Shown one piece after another: positions 22,415-35,104 of a stretch of DNA of 64,000 nt. The translations under genes and the position numbers were made by a program. Location of the stretch: NCBI GenBank assembly GCA_033065855.1, contig JAVXUO010001315.1:62001-126000 (forward strand), read 5' to 3'. The notes beneath the pieces are model-generated. The model was not told where the DNA came from. It saw nothing but the letters and a program-made list of their open reading frames with translations, and made no database searches. The stretch comes from Escallonia rubra. Its lineage: Eukaryota > Streptophyta > Magnoliopsida > Escalloniales > Escalloniaceae. Within the stretch, counting starts at the first letter, position 1. Each line of letters opens with the position of its first letter.

Positions 22415-24016
22415 GGTTAAATAACTAATAAGTCAAATATCAATTCACAAACGAATAACAAATCGACCGAAAAGGGGGTTACATAAGCAATAACTCTAAT
22501 ATCAAAATACATTTTTACCAATTCTTGTGGATGTCACATACACAATTGCTTATTATTAAGCATCACAAAACATGGTTATATCATGTCGAATATCGCAGCC
22601 ATAAAATAACTTTCGAACTATAAATCAGATCATCAAAAGTAACTTTCGAACACAAATATCACCCATAAAATAATTTGATAAATATAGTGAATATTCATGC
22701 GAAGTCCAAAAATAGTCATTGTAGGCTCAAACTGAAGAGAATGAAAATACGCAGCTCAATCATAGATCAGATGAATGAGATATCATCAAAAGAATTTTTT
22801 TGGTGAAAACTTAATGACATGAAAATAGATGCACCGCGTAGATCTGACACGTGGCAAGGCACAAGATTTCTCACGGCTAAGATTAATAATCGGTGGAATG
22901 CAATGATTAGATATCTTCTAAATAACATTAGCGACCAATAGACAACCAATGGAAACTTGACACGTGGCATTGAAACTTTGAGAAAAGAAAGAATGCCTTG
23001 CCATGAACAATGACGGTGGGGAACTGATAGAGAATTGAAACTTTTTTTTACGGCTTGAAAAGCAAATAACAAAGACATGACCCGAGCAGTAAAGAGATGC
23101 TAAACCAATGAAAATTTGGACTAATTGATGAGGAGTTCACAATAACACAAATGATTCTGGTGTGTATCATAAAAATAAGAATGCATAAAAGCCCTTACCT
23201 TAAAGTAACAATGCAACGTCAAAAATCTCCTATTTATCTTAGATCAATCACAACCTTTTGCTTGCATACTCAAATTAAATAATACACTAGCTATTTTCTC
23301 TCCTATGTCTCTGAAAATATGAAGACTCGCATGTCTTCCTCCTCCTTATATAGTTTGTAAATTCTAATATGATTTGAAGTCCTCATTACTAGTTCAATTA
23401 TAATACAACTTAAAGTTCTCATTGCTAATACAATTATAATATAACGTAAATTCATAATCCTAGTCCAAGTCAAAATCTCTTTTAGTGCCTAATTTAATCA
23501 CTTAATTTAGCCACCAATAATATCAAATACTTATTTCGTTACTAAAAGGACTTCCAAACAAATTCTCTAAAGTCCATAACTTAATTCACTGTCAGAATAA
23601 TTTTCTAATTATTAATTACAGAAGTAGCTAGAAATCTGGGATATTACACCCACCCCAAAACCCAGCATAGTAGTGACGCTCCCATTTTGGTACCTTGGAC
23701 CCGTTCTCCCTCACCACATGCAACTAAGGCCGGGCCACCACCAAATCTTAAGGAGAACTTCTATAATTTCGCACATGAGGGGTTATTTCTTGGTTTCGTC
23801 CAGTCATTAATAACTTGATTATTTTTAGATAATAGTACATAGAAACAACACTTGTAAGGAGTCCTATTAAAACCAAGAAATATAGGCCCCGATGATGATG
23901 TTCCAGAGGTAGCAATGTTGTTGGCGGAGTTGGAGGCGATGACGTTGCGAAGGCGGCTCACAAATGAGATGATTAGCTTTTCTAAGTTTTCGACGGCGGT
24001 ACCGACCAAGGATTAC
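22415..24016. other. Unassigned non-coding DNA
   Basis: AT-rich. Short frames do not match known families. CCCCACCCCAAAACCC-type sequence near 23645 marks a composition change but no gene. Confidence 0.45.
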
Positions 24017-24019
24017 TTA

Positions 24020-24323
24020 AGCCCCGTACGCTTACCATATTTGTTTTCTGTTTTCATTTTCACGATTTTCATATTCAGTTTGAAAACATGTTCCTGTACT
24101 TTTATCATTTTCACAAAAAAAAATTTAGCTATTTTTTCTTACATTGGGTTAAGTTTGAGTGAAAAACAGCTGAAAACACCTTTTAGGTGTTTTCAGTTTT
24201 TTGTTACTATTTGAGTAATTTTATCCAAAACGAAAACAGAAAATGGTAAAAGTACGCAAAAAAAGAATCTTTTTCATCATCATTGCTAAAAACAAAAAAC
24301 GAATATGGTAAACGTACGGGGCC
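24020..24323. mobile_element. Tourist-like MITE
   Basis: The 304-bp element has inverted ends AGCCCCGTACGCTTACCATA and, reversed from the right, GGCCCCGTACGTTTACCATA. TTA flanks it on both sides (24017-24019 and 24324-24326). It is non-coding and fits PIF/Harbinger-type MITEs. Confidence 0.75.
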
Positions 24324-24326
24324 TTA

Positions 24327-26360
24327 CTTTGTTATGGTTTAGATCTAAAGAGAAACTAATGGATCTGAGCAATGTTATTTAAGCAAGGCTGTTTAACGAC
24401 CTTGTATCTGTGACTGTCTTGATCAAATCTAAAAGGAGCGAGATGGCTATGGTTCTGGGTTGTCTTGGACTATCCTGGTGGTGGTTGGCTTGAACGGTGT
24501 TGGTAGTTGGTTGTCTTAGATGATGGTGGCGGTGACGGTGGCATTGGTAGTTGTGGTGAGAAAAGAGAGGACATGACAAAATAAGTAGTGTAGCGAGAGA
24601 AAATATGATTATATGTTAGTGGCTTCTAATTAATGAGGACAAGGCGATGAGATGGCCGCCATGTAATCTGGGAGTCAAAATTCAGGACACGAGTGGGGAG
24701 AAATAAATCGTTACTCGCTAATGTGAACTCTTCAAACGTATATTCATGTATAACTTGAGTATTGGTACGATTGCTAGTTTTGTTCTGCCCAATGTTTTGG
24801 CTGCAAAATTGGATCCCTGGGCTATCACTATGCTCAAGCAACTGCTCATTGCATTATCGCTTGGTGCCCTTTTTGACTCGAGACTATGTCAGCCAGTGGC
24901 AGAGCTAGTGGGTGGCACTGGTTGACCAGTGCCCACCTGCTCCTCCAAAAAATTTCCCACTTATATATATGGTATATATTTAACCCACAATGATAAAAGT
25001 TCCCACCTAACAATTTTTAAAATACTTAAAAGAGATTTTATTTTAGTTATTTTACGTGTTAAAGTACCTAAACATTTTAAGGACAGTTAAAAGAAAGGTC
25101 CTTATAGTCTTTTTATTTGCTAAACTTACACAAAAGAGCATTGTTCAACCCCCAAATAAATAAAGAAATAAAGTTAACATATTTAACCACACATTTTACA
25201 CTTGAAAAGCCGACAGAGCATGCCGCCTTTGGCTGCAAAACTGCATTATCCGCCTCTGCCTTCACCTGTTTTCACCTCTCCCTCCTCCGGCCAGTCCATG
25301 TCTAGTGTAACATCCAATCAGTCGAGCCAACGGTTCTGGTTGCTTTGGGATAAAAATTGCTTCCCTCGATTGATATTGCCATGGAACAAGGTTTTTCTAG
25401 TTTGTTTTTTAGATGCCTTGGATCGAGTCGAAGTGTTGCTTGCTGAGCAGCTGTTTGCAGCGATTTCAAGATGAACTCCTTGTTTGTTTTTTAATACTCG
25501 AAGGTCACGACTGTGATTTTCACAGTAAGATTCATGTTCGATTGTTACATAGTTGAATACTTTGAAACTTTTTCTTAGCAATAAGTACAATTTTTTTGTT
25601 TCAACTTTGAATTATGGGATTAATAACCTAAAATTTAGGAAGTAAAAATTTGAGGATTTCTAATTTCAGAATTCGGGAGTTTAGAACTTATAATTTGCAT
25701 GTCTAACACTAATAGCAATTGGACCTTTGACACCCCAAATTTTCTGTTGCGCTTTAGCTTTAGCCAACTAGACATGATGAATGAAATTCAACATTGAATT
25801 TCACTATTCCAGTAGTTTAGACAGTTTACTTAATTCCATGAAATTTAACTTTTATCAACGAAAAACTGTGAACAAAAATAATAGGGCATGAGTTGAGGAA
25901 TATCCGTCACAAACGGGCTTAAGGATGCCTGGGATGCCTTGGAGCTGGGCTCAGTCCGATGCGACTGGAACGAATATTGATCGGATGTTGAGGGATTGGT
26001 AACCGTATCCAAAAGGAAGCAGTGGGAGATATGTTAGAAGACTTGCCCCCGGTGCGCAGGATGGGTCAGACATATGGCAATGAGGATTTCATTAGGGACT
26101 GTTCTTAACCATTAGAAAATCTAAAATACAGAGCTTGGGGCTGCTTCATGCTAAACACGAAGTATATGTTCGGTTTGGGTGAAGGATTGCGGATTGTATG
26201 GAGGACTCTTTCCCAACAGTTGAAAGAGAAAAACGAAAAAATAAAGAAGATAATTAAGAGGATGCCATCTATCTATCTATGGACTAATATGCAGTCACCT
26301 AGAGCTACAGGAGGATGCCACGGTTCATCCCGTTTACCCCCTTGCTCAATGTAGGCAAAT
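24327..26360. other. Unassigned non-coding DNA downstream of psbP
   Basis: No gene recognised on either strand. CAGTGGCAGAGCTAG at about 24892 resembles ends of common plant repeats, but I find no partner end. Confidence 0.45.
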
Positions 26361-26361
26361 T

Positions 26362-26414
26362 GAGAGAGAGAGAGAGAGAGAGCGAGCGCTCGCGCGCTCG
26401 CGAGAGAGAGAGAG
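26362..26414. repeat. (GA)n with a central self-complementary CG core
   Basis: GA repeats run into GAGCGAGCGCTCGCGCGCTCG and back into GA repeats. The core is a perfect CG-rich palindrome with alternating purine-pyrimidine steps. It lies about 180 bp beyond the psbP stop codon. Confidence 0.9.
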
Positions 26415-26591
26415 TCCAGGTCATTACAAGGAGATCTTTCTATTGATATCCTCCTGCCATCGATTGAACAGCTCTAATTAAGACTTGGCGAGAAAAAAAG
26501 TTTTAGATGGACAACTCAACCAAATTAACATGATATTTTTGAAGTACTTGGAATAGCTTACTTACAAACCACATAATAGTTTCTCCCAAAA

Positions 26592-28797
26592 TTAAGCAAC
26601 ACTGAAAGAATTTGTAGTGCTCTCGACAAATTTCTTTGCTCCTTTAAACCATCTCTTGTCTCCGGCTTGTGCCTTGCAAATGTAAAGCTTTCCGTCCTTC
26701 ACGGTGGCTGAAATCAATTGGTGCTTGCCACCTTCATCTCCATCTGCGGTCCTTGTCAACACTGACAAGTAGTAGTACGCCTTGCCTCCGATCTCTGGGG
26801 TTGATGACCCCAATATATTTGCTGTTGCCACAGCGTCTTGATCAAAGCCACCCTGCATATCCCGGTTCAAGTTCAATAAGAATGTCCCATTGACATATAT
26901 TGACTCACCATCTAAGCAGCAATCTTGATACTCGCTAGGTCTCCTAATTTGATTAAAAATTTCAGCCCAAGTTTCTTTAGTACCATCAATGGATTAGTTT
27001 CACAAAGTGCTATCGTTTTCAGGAACATATCATAAAGGGAAAGACTTGTCCATACAGCTACACAAAGGTCAGGAGGAGTATCCACAGTCGAGCACAGTTT
27101 AGGGCACTACTTGAAATATTAGTAGCACTCTAGTGTATCATTAATTTGTTTAGCTTGCTAAAGAAGTTGCACTTGAGTAGGGAGAATGGAAGAAACAGAT
27201 TCACGAAGCTCATGCCAACTAATTCTTTGACAAAAGCTTTGTTAGTTGAATTAAGTAGACTTACAGGACTAGCTTAAGATGCTCTGATTCCATGCTTTAA
27301 CTGTCCAAATCAAACCATTTAGTCGTACATGGCTAGACACAAAGTGCTTGCATGTTGTAATGGAATATGCTGATTTTGTCTAAGCTGGGGATTAATCTAT
27401 TTAGTTATGTTGCCTATTATCAAAGCAGTTTTTGACTTTTGTGAAAGTAATGCTACCAGCTTCTAAAAGTATAGCTTATGTTGGCGAAACAACATACGTG
27501 CTTTGGCATTAGAGCTAGCCTAAATTATAAATCCTATCAAAAGTTAATCAAATTACCAGTCGCGTTAAAAGTTCAAGCGGTTGGAGAATGAACCAAACAA
27601 TGAAAGTTATGACTTTAATGTATCAAATTCAGCATAGAAATCAGGGTTACCTCTGAAGCAGTTTTTCCAAAGTAGGCTTGTTTCCCGAGCAGATAGTTCA
27701 CCTGAAAACATGTGATATGAATTGTTTATCCAACGCGATGACTGACACCAATAATCTAAATTCCGAGGAACTGCATAGAAATTTGGTGACATATACCTTA
27801 GAGAGAAATTCTTCAGGTGAACCAAATTCGGTGATGGATTTCTTATCAGTAGGAGTGACCATGACAGAGACATTGCTGGTGGTGTCGAAGTTGTCTTCAT
27901 ATCTGAGGACCTGGCCTGGGTACTCTACTTCCTTGCTTGGGTTCCACTTTGCGGGCAATAACAGCTTGAATCCCGCTCCGTCGTACGGCAAGAAGTCTGT
28001 GTTTGTCTTTGGCTTTCCAAAAACATTTGCTGCGCGAAAATTTCCACTTAATTCAGTTATACTACTTTCCCTCTATATACACAGATTCTTCCTTTAAAAG
28101 AGACTAAAAGACACCTCTTTTCAATTCATACTTTTGCACATTTTAGTGGCATTGGTAAGAGCACACATAAAAGCCGCAAGGCCCATAACATACTGTCGCA
28201 AGAGAGTTCATCTGCGATCAGTAGGTAAGGAACTACAATGACATAACCAGCTATCTTTATGGTCTGAATCAACAAGAAAAGAGGTTGAGGTCAAGAATCT
28301 TGTACTTTAGTTTACCAGAGAAGGCAAACACAACGATGATTTACTGTAAGCTGTACTGAAATTTAGTTAGTTTAGCGCCGGTGAGTCTTTTAGCCTCAGT
28401 TTGTAATTAATTTCTTCCTTATTCAGCAAGTGAAACCATCCGTATATTGTCTGGATTGTCTAAGCTAATGTGGCCTCTGATGGACCCCCAAAAAGAAAAA
28501 AGAAAAAAAAAACGGACTTCGAAAGATTGCACGGTTTGTATACAGGGACATACCAGCTTCACCGTAAGCGGCATCGGCAGGCGAAACCTTGGTGCCGACG
28601 GCAGCAGCCCCAATAAGCACAGTGAGAGCTAGCCGACGGGAAACAGTGGCATCATCTTCGGTGACAGCCTGTTTCTGCGCACGGCAGACCAGCTGGTTGG
28701 GCTTGACGACGGTTGCGGGGACTTGGCGCTGCGACGAAGATGATCTGGTCGAGGTGGAGAGTGCATGGTGGTGCAAGAAACAAGCAGTGAAGGCCAT
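26592..28797 (-). CDS. psbP: PsbP, 23-kDa oxygen-evolving-complex protein of photosystem II
   Basis: Extrinsic lumenal subunit of photosystem II that retains Ca2+ and Cl- at the manganese cluster. Four exons on the minus strand: 28797-28554, 28029-27797, 27701-27651 and 26852-26592, all with GT..AG introns (524, 95 and 798 bp). They join to 789 nt, encoding 262 residues. Start chosen at the ATG at 28797, which opens a plastid transit peptide ([13 protein letters not shown], Ser-rich). A twin-arginine thylakoid signal follows ([14 protein letters not shown], Arg 54-55) with an ADA cleavage site at residues 74-76, giving a mature 186-residue protein starting AYGEAANVFG, the usual PsbP size. Recognisable blocks are [35 protein letters not shown] and [20 protein letters not shown], ending SFSVA. 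No frame break is seen. It is the only intact host gene in the window. Confidence 0.97.
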
Positions 28798-29030
28798 TGT
28801 CTCAGTGATCACCCTCTTTGTCAGGCTACTCTGTTTCTTTATGTGTGCGTGCGTGGGTGGGACTGTGGGTGTGTGGAGGGCCTGAGAAGGCTTGTGGGGA
28901 GATATGTGAAGGGAAATGGTTGGTTTTGGATAATTTGGGCGGTCGGTTTGGAAAGTGGATGAGGGGGAAGGATTAGATTTATGATTGCGGGAGATAAGGT
29001 TGTTCAGGTCCTGATTGGTGCCACCTGGCA
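28798..29030 (-). promoter_or_regulatory. psbP 5' region (leader and proximal promoter)
   Basis: Pyrimidine-rich leader on the minus strand (CCTTCTCAGGCCCTCCACAC and similar), typical for nuclear photosynthesis genes. A GATAAG I-box-like motif lies at about 28994 on the plus strand and CATAAATC near 28975 could serve as a weak TATA. The assignment rests on position and these short motifs only. Confidence 0.45.
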
Positions 29031-29339
29031 CTCCACAATCCTGTGCTTCGTCTCATCTCTCGATGGATCTCGAAACGTCACTCGGTGTCAAAATGAGTTC
29101 CGAGGCATCTTTCTTCTTTCTTGCACCTTCACTCGTGCGTAAAACAAGCGGCATACGCTCGTGGTACTACTTGTGGTAGTGGATTAACAATTCAGACTGA
29201 TTAAAATTATTGAAAAAGGAGGGCGAGATACACTTAAATAGCGTTTGACAGAGTTTTCATTTTTAATTTTTTCTTCAATTTTGTAAACTGATGAAAAAAT
29301 TGACGTTTGGTAGACATTTTTGATATTTTTTTTTACCCT

Positions 29340-29669
29340 CAATTTTTTGTATTTAGAGCACAAATAAGATAATTCTTAACCGTAGAATTCATGCAAAGCA
29401 TATCTCTGTCATAGTCATTAAATTCGAATTTCTCCTTCGACAAAAACTTATTCATAATCAACGTGGTAGGTACATAAGGGTCATCCTCAATGATTCCCCA
29501 CATTTTGAATTCTAAAAATACTCTCATCATAATTTTTCATATACTATACGAAGACCCATCAAAAAGTGAATGTCTAGTTATAGAACTCCTCTCAAGATTA
29601 AAAAATTCTATGATATTTTAACTCTCTAGTGTCAACCAAAAAATCAAGAGTCGAAACTTTAATACCAAT
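29340..29669 (-). pseudogene. Partial copia-type gag beyond the 3' LTR of the outer element
   Basis: Encodes the start of the same GAG as at 44417-42879 (WGIIEDDPYVPTTL, then EFNDYDRDMLCMNS), cut at 29340 where CCACCA-type element sequence begins. One in-frame TGA lies near 29537. Confidence 0.75.
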
Positions 29670-31056
29670 TAAAACCAATAAAACAACCCTAGAGGTGATG
29701 AATAGGATTTTTAAAAATTAATGGAGAATTTAAACTAAGCACAACAATGAATTTCAATTATACGAAACAATATTTCAATGAAGATATTATCTAAACAATA
29801 TTTCAATGAAGATATTATCTACACAATCTCAAGCAATTATAGATTAATAAGTAAATAGATTGAGTTAGAGATACTTGATAAGGAGATTTAAATGGTTCGG
29901 CTTGAACTACCCTTAAGCTTACATCCACCTCTTCAAGGTAGTCCCTTACTAGAGTACTAGAATCCACTAGCAACAGTTTTTTTTCTGGGTTAAGATCAAA
30001 ACCCTTACAATACTCTGTGATATCCCTACAACCAAGCACAAGCCTTGAATCCACAAAGCTCACCCAGGAATTGACAAACTTAAGCCTTCATCACAATCTA
30101 TTTACAAAGATCAATTGTGTACAAAGAAACCCTCTTGAAAGAAAATAAGTACAAATGAACTCTAGTACAATAGAGAGATGAGAGAATTGATGACTTGAAG
30201 GATGTTCACTCCCAATCAAAGAATTGCTCAAAGATGCTCTCTTAATGATGTAAAATCATGAACATGAAGAGAGAACAGTTTAATCTATGATTCTTAATAT
30301 TTCTCTAATGAATGGAGGCTTAGAATGTGGTTTTCATGATGTATGGTGAATGTCCAAATCATTTATATAGAGAAGATATGAAATATAGCCGTTAGAGGCA
30401 TTAAATAAGCAAAACTGCTATTGCAGTCGACTGTATTCTCAATGCAGTCGACGGTATTGCAATGCAGTCGACTGTATTACCCTATTACCTATTGGCTGCC
30501 TCACGGAATCCCCTTTCCTATTTTGGGCATAACTTTCTCTAGAAAAATGAATTGAGGTACCATTTTTTGTGTTAGAAAGCTAATGAAATTTTTTATCATA
30601 ATATGAAAAGTTTAGCATCAAAAACATTTTTGAGAAAATCTGAGTAAGCTCCAAAGTTCACTCATTTTCAAGAACCACACTTGTGTGAATGGTTATGAAC
30701 TCAAATACAATGCACAAAGTGTCCTAAGGTCATTTTAGATCATAGTCATCAATCCAAGCATCAAACTAAGACTCATTACATAATAGTAAAGATCAATCTT
30801 AATCGATAGTAACTTAGCCTATGCATTCTTTGTTACTCTTTGACATTGGAATTGATGAAGCTTCCATAGCATGTTCAATATGGCTATAAGCATCTTTGGC
30901 TTTAATCCATATATCCAACTTCTCAAATGTGTCTTCATGAGTGTGTATGTATATACTTACTAAGAATCCACTCAAGGCACACATTAGAACATAATCAATG
31001 TGTAGTTATCATCAAAACAAGATGTAAGCCTATGTTATCTAACCACAGGGCTAACA
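29670..31056 (-). repeat. 3' LTR of the outer copia-type element
   Basis: 1387 bp, matching the LTRs at 40468-41907 and 44460-45812 and the truncated LTR at 47996-49175. Minus-strand order: TGTTAGCCC start, palindromic CAGTCGACTG copies (30425-30475), TATA box (about 30361-30370), end ATTGGTTTTA. Confidence 0.88.
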
Positions 31057-32189
31057 ATCTCCCCCTTTTGATGATGACAAACATTAATTCTATATAAGGT
31101 AAGATGTATCATACGATAGTCAATTAAGAACCACAATCTCACTTAAAACATTCAATCATTTCTATTATACTCAAGATATGTCAATTTATCTTATATAGCA
31201 ATTAAGCTCATAGCTAGCTCCCCCTAGCTAAAACAAGATATGGACTTCCTCTAATGTTCTTTCTAAACACACAATCCCATAGTATAGAGAATCAATATTA
31301 TTTCTCCCCCTTTTATCATCAAGAAGAGGACAAGGGTATGCGTGTGCAAAAATATAGTTATAAGCAAGATATTGGCGTAAGGTGCACAGAACTCATGAAC
31401 TCATACGGATGACATCAAGAGTTCTTTCATGATCTAAAGAAAGATATGCAATGCAGCTCAATAATCTCGTTTACTTCATGCATTTTTCAAGAGTAACAAG
31501 ATAGTATGTGATTCAACCATGTAAGCTTCCCTATCAAGTTATCATATGCAGATTTTATCCTAATATATGCTCCCCCTCAAACAATGCCAACGATATCCAA
31601 CAAACACAACTAAATGTCTAACCGAGTCATGCTCTCTTTTTAGCATTACAAAAAAGGATGTGTGTAGGAATGACAACGTGAAGCATTAAGACGACATAAT
31701 CTCAACATGAAATTTTCACAACGCGAATAATGGTCATCAACAATCGATGTTTCCAATATAAGTGCAAGAGGACCATTCATCGTCATCTAAATCTTACAGG
31801 TATCCAAGATTATAACATAGAGAAGTAAACAATCAAGACTCACAATTTAGACCATAATTCGCATGAATTCTCAACAAGCAAGTTATTTTATAAATTTGAC
31901 AATTTAAGCATACTTGATGAAATATAAGTTTAGCACTAGCACATAGCACAATGTTGAGAAGATCATTAAGTTTTACCCTCTTGGTGAATTACCAAGAAAT
32001 TGAGCTCATAAGTGATCATTCTTAAAGTTCGTTTTGTTTGACAAGCTTTGAGGCTCTCCTCATTTGAATTAGCATCTCCATCTTGAAATGCTTACTCCCC
32101 TTTAAGATTTAGCTTGTTGCTCCTCCTTTTCAAATTTTTCTTGGAGCCTTCTCATTTTTGCTATTTGACTTTGCTTTAAACAACCTACA
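31057..32189 (-). other. Non-coding 3' internal region of the outer copia-type element
   Basis: Starts with a purine tract (CTCCCCCTTTTGATGATG on plus) next to the LTR. It is AT-rich with repeated GCTCCCCCT motifs. It is colinear with 41909-42878 of the inner element, and no frame is conserved. Confidence 0.75.
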
Positions 32190-33731
32190 ATCATAATTTA
32201 GGTCTAACTTTTAGTACCCACATTTTCTTAGGTCTATAAGTGTTAATATTAGCAATATTAAGAAACTCTTTAAGAACCCACATTTTCTTTACACCTCCAA
32301 CATAAACAATTCTACGAGGACAATAACTAGTCGCATGCCCTTTTGTTACACCAACCACAATGTGTAAATTGTGTGCAATAGTTCTTAGGTTGTCTTGTAT
32401 GAACATTCAATCTAGCTTCTTGTTTAAAAACTTTAGGAGGCAATGTGAAGGGATCTAATCCAACGCCGCCTTTGTTTAGGCCAAATCTTTGGTGTCCAAG
32501 CATGACATCCTAGTTGTTTTTACCATCAACAAAATTTTCGAGGCATTTTTTTTAAATCACAAATCTCAAGCCTTAGAATTTCATTTTGTTTTTCTAAAAT
32601 CAAAATATCACAAGAGAATCGTTTTGTGCTAGGAATGCTCATAATCAATTCAACCAAATCATTATTCACATGCTCCACATATAAATAACTAGATATGCAT
32701 TTATTCTTAGCATGCAACTCATTGTTTTCACTTTTTAAGTCATCTAGCTCTTTTGAAATCGCATGCACTTATTTTTTCAAAGCACAATTTTTCTTGGCTA
32801 ATTTCATAGATTCTTCACATAAAAGAGTATAAGCATCACAAATATCATCATTAGAGCAATTGCTATCACTATCATTATATGAAGAATTTACCTCATCTTC
32901 TTTTTGAGCCATGAAGCATAAATTTGCATCTTTATCATCGAAGTCACCACTTTCATCTCCACTTGAGTCATTATCGCTCTAAATAATGGCTTTAATTGAT
33001 GTCTTTATGGAGTGCTTCTTTTCTTGCCCCATTCTTTTTCTTATTCTCCCTTGAGGTACTCTCAATACTTGACTCATTCTTGCTCTTGTATGAGTTTCCA
33101 TCTTTCTTCATTTTGAGATACTCATTAAATTCTTTTGCAAGTATATCAATCTCTTTGTTATTCAAGTCTTCCTCCTCCTCACATGAATATTGATCCATTG
33201 TTGATGAAGCTTTAAGAGCAATGCACTTCTCCTTCTTCTTTAAACCTTTTTGTCCGAATGATTCGAGTTGCATTTCATAAGTCATCAAGGAGCAAAGTAA
33301 TTCATCCAATGGGAAGGTATTGAGATCCTTTGATTCTTGAAATACAGTAATTTTTGCATCCTATTATTTAGGTAATAACATAATCATCTTTCTCACAAGA
33401 TCACCGTTAGAGAAATATGTTCCTAATTGTTTCAAAGTATTAACAATTTTAGTGAAACGAAAAATTCATTTCCTTAATAGATTCATCGGAAAATATTTGA
33501 AACAATTCATATTCTCTGTGCCATAAATTCATCTTTGAATCTCTTAGAAGAAAAGTCCCTTCATGAGTAACTTGAAGTGTATCCCACATACTCTTAGCCG
33601 AACCACACATAATAACTCAATTAAGTTCATTGTGTCTAGAACACAAACAAAACAATTCTTAACTGTAGAATTCATGCAAAGCATATTTCTATCATAGTCA
33701 TTAAATTCGGATTTGTCCTTTGGCACAAGCT
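32190..33731 (-). pseudogene. Copia-type gag of the outer element, 3' part, decayed
   Basis: Fragments in several frames match the gag at 44417-42879. They include SEFNDYDRNMLCMNS near 33700, a Glu/Lys-rich middle, ELDDLKSENNELHAKNKCIS near 32700, and the zinc-knuckle region near 32330 with GHATSYCPRRIVYVG. Multiple stops and frame changes. The 5' part lies across MULE-2 at 47779-47960. Confidence 0.78.
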
Positions 33732-33740
33732 TATTCCTAA

Positions 33741-33855
33741 GGGAAAAATAGGGAATGACCCCATCTACTTTACACGTTGTGCGTTTTGCCCCCCTCCACT
33801 TAAAATTTAAACACTAAACCCCTCCACAGTTTAAGAAAATTGGCACAGTTAATTG
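33741..33855 (+). repeat. MULE-2 left terminal inverted repeat
   Basis: Matches the reverse complement of 47655-47769 with few differences. The outer 16 bp differ at one base. Confidence 0.93.
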
Positions 33856-33913
33856 ACCGTAACAGATCTTTGTAAAATGCCCTTGTTATCCTTCCATATA
33901 ACCTTCAATTTTT

Positions 33914-34320
33914 CGGGAAGCATGCCCAAACCCGTGCAATCTCTCTATGCCTTCTCCCATTTCATCTTTCTCTCTCAAAAAATTTCGGGAAGCATGCCCA
34001 AACCCGTGTAATCTTCTCTGTTAATCCCCATATGCGTCGCGTCGCCGATCTACTGAATGAAGAGAGGAACAACTTGGAAATCTTACCGATCTGCTAAACC
34101 GTTGCGGTCTTCTCTATTCATCCCCAAACCCGTGCAATCTCTCTCTGCTTTCTCCCATTTCATCTTTCCCTCTCAAAGTTTTTTGGGAAGCATGCCCAAA
34201 CCCGTGCAATCTTCTTTGTACATCCCCATATGCGTCGCCGATCTACTGAACGAAGAGAGGAACAACTTGGAAATCGTGCCGATCTACTAAACTGTTGTGA
34301 TCTTCAGCTGCAACAGTGCT
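33914..34320 (+). repeat. Tandem duplication of about 200 bp near the MULE-2 left end
   Basis: Two copies, about 33914-34120 and 34124-34320, each with GCATGCCCAAACCCGTG, CTTCTCCCATTTCATCTTTC, ATCCCCATATGCGTCGC and GAAGAGAGGAACAACTTGGA. Short frames here are not conserved between copies. It may be promoter or leader of the element. Confidence 0.85.
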
Positions 34321-35104
34321 TCTGTGGTGCGATTCTACGTAAAGTTATGTTCTTTCTTAATACCCATCATCTAAAAGTATATTTTCTACGATCTATATGT
34401 ATCTACCCCGTACTTATTTGGTTTACCCGATTTTAATTGGATTGGCTTTAAAAAATTAGGGTTTTTGTTAGATCTATGCTGATTATATTTTGGTTTAGGG
34501 TTGATGATTATATTTTGCGCCACATTCTTGCCATGCATGCACTCTGTTTGCACAAAGTTAGGGTTATTTTTTTCCTTTATGGTAACTAGTGCACGAAGTC
34601 AGTGCTCATGTGGTCCCTCAGCATGTAAAGTAATGTAAATCTTGGGACCACTATGCACGATATCAATTTTCTAATGGGTTTTAACTTTGATTAATGGTTG
34701 ACTTTCGGTTATGATTGTTATTTAATGATTACCGATTGATTCTAATGGGTTTGATCAATTTTATGGGTTTGATTAATCGATCACTATGCACGATCTCATG
34801 TAAAGTAGCTATATAATATAGATAGTAAAATTAAGGCAAAATTAGGAAAGGGTCAAATGATTACTTAGGGCAAATGATTAACAATTAGGGCAAAACTTCA
34901 ATTAAATCGAAAATATTACTTACAAATTATCAATTAGGTTGTAATTAAAAATATTTGTTAGTAATTATCAATTAATTTGTAATTGAAATGAATTTAGTGG
35001 CTACATGGAGGCCTTTGCTAATGTGAGTCATTACTGGCAAGTTATTACTGGCAAGTTATTATGAGCAATCTTTTCGTTGCTCTAGAATGTATTAGTATAT
35101 ATAA
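34321..35104. other. MULE-2 non-coding DNA
   Basis: AT-rich, with repeated CAATTA and GGGCAAA motifs (34855-34990). No gene recognised. Confidence 0.5.

Noticed and set aside
24892-24960. CAGTGGCAGAGCTAG-type sequence, also CAGTGCTGGAGCCAC at 59493, as transposon ends
   Set aside because: They resemble common plant repeat termini, but I found no partner end or target duplication for either.
27678-28097. Plus-strand open frame over the psbP exon 2 region
   Set aside because: It is the antisense shadow of psbP coding exons and has no recognisable product.
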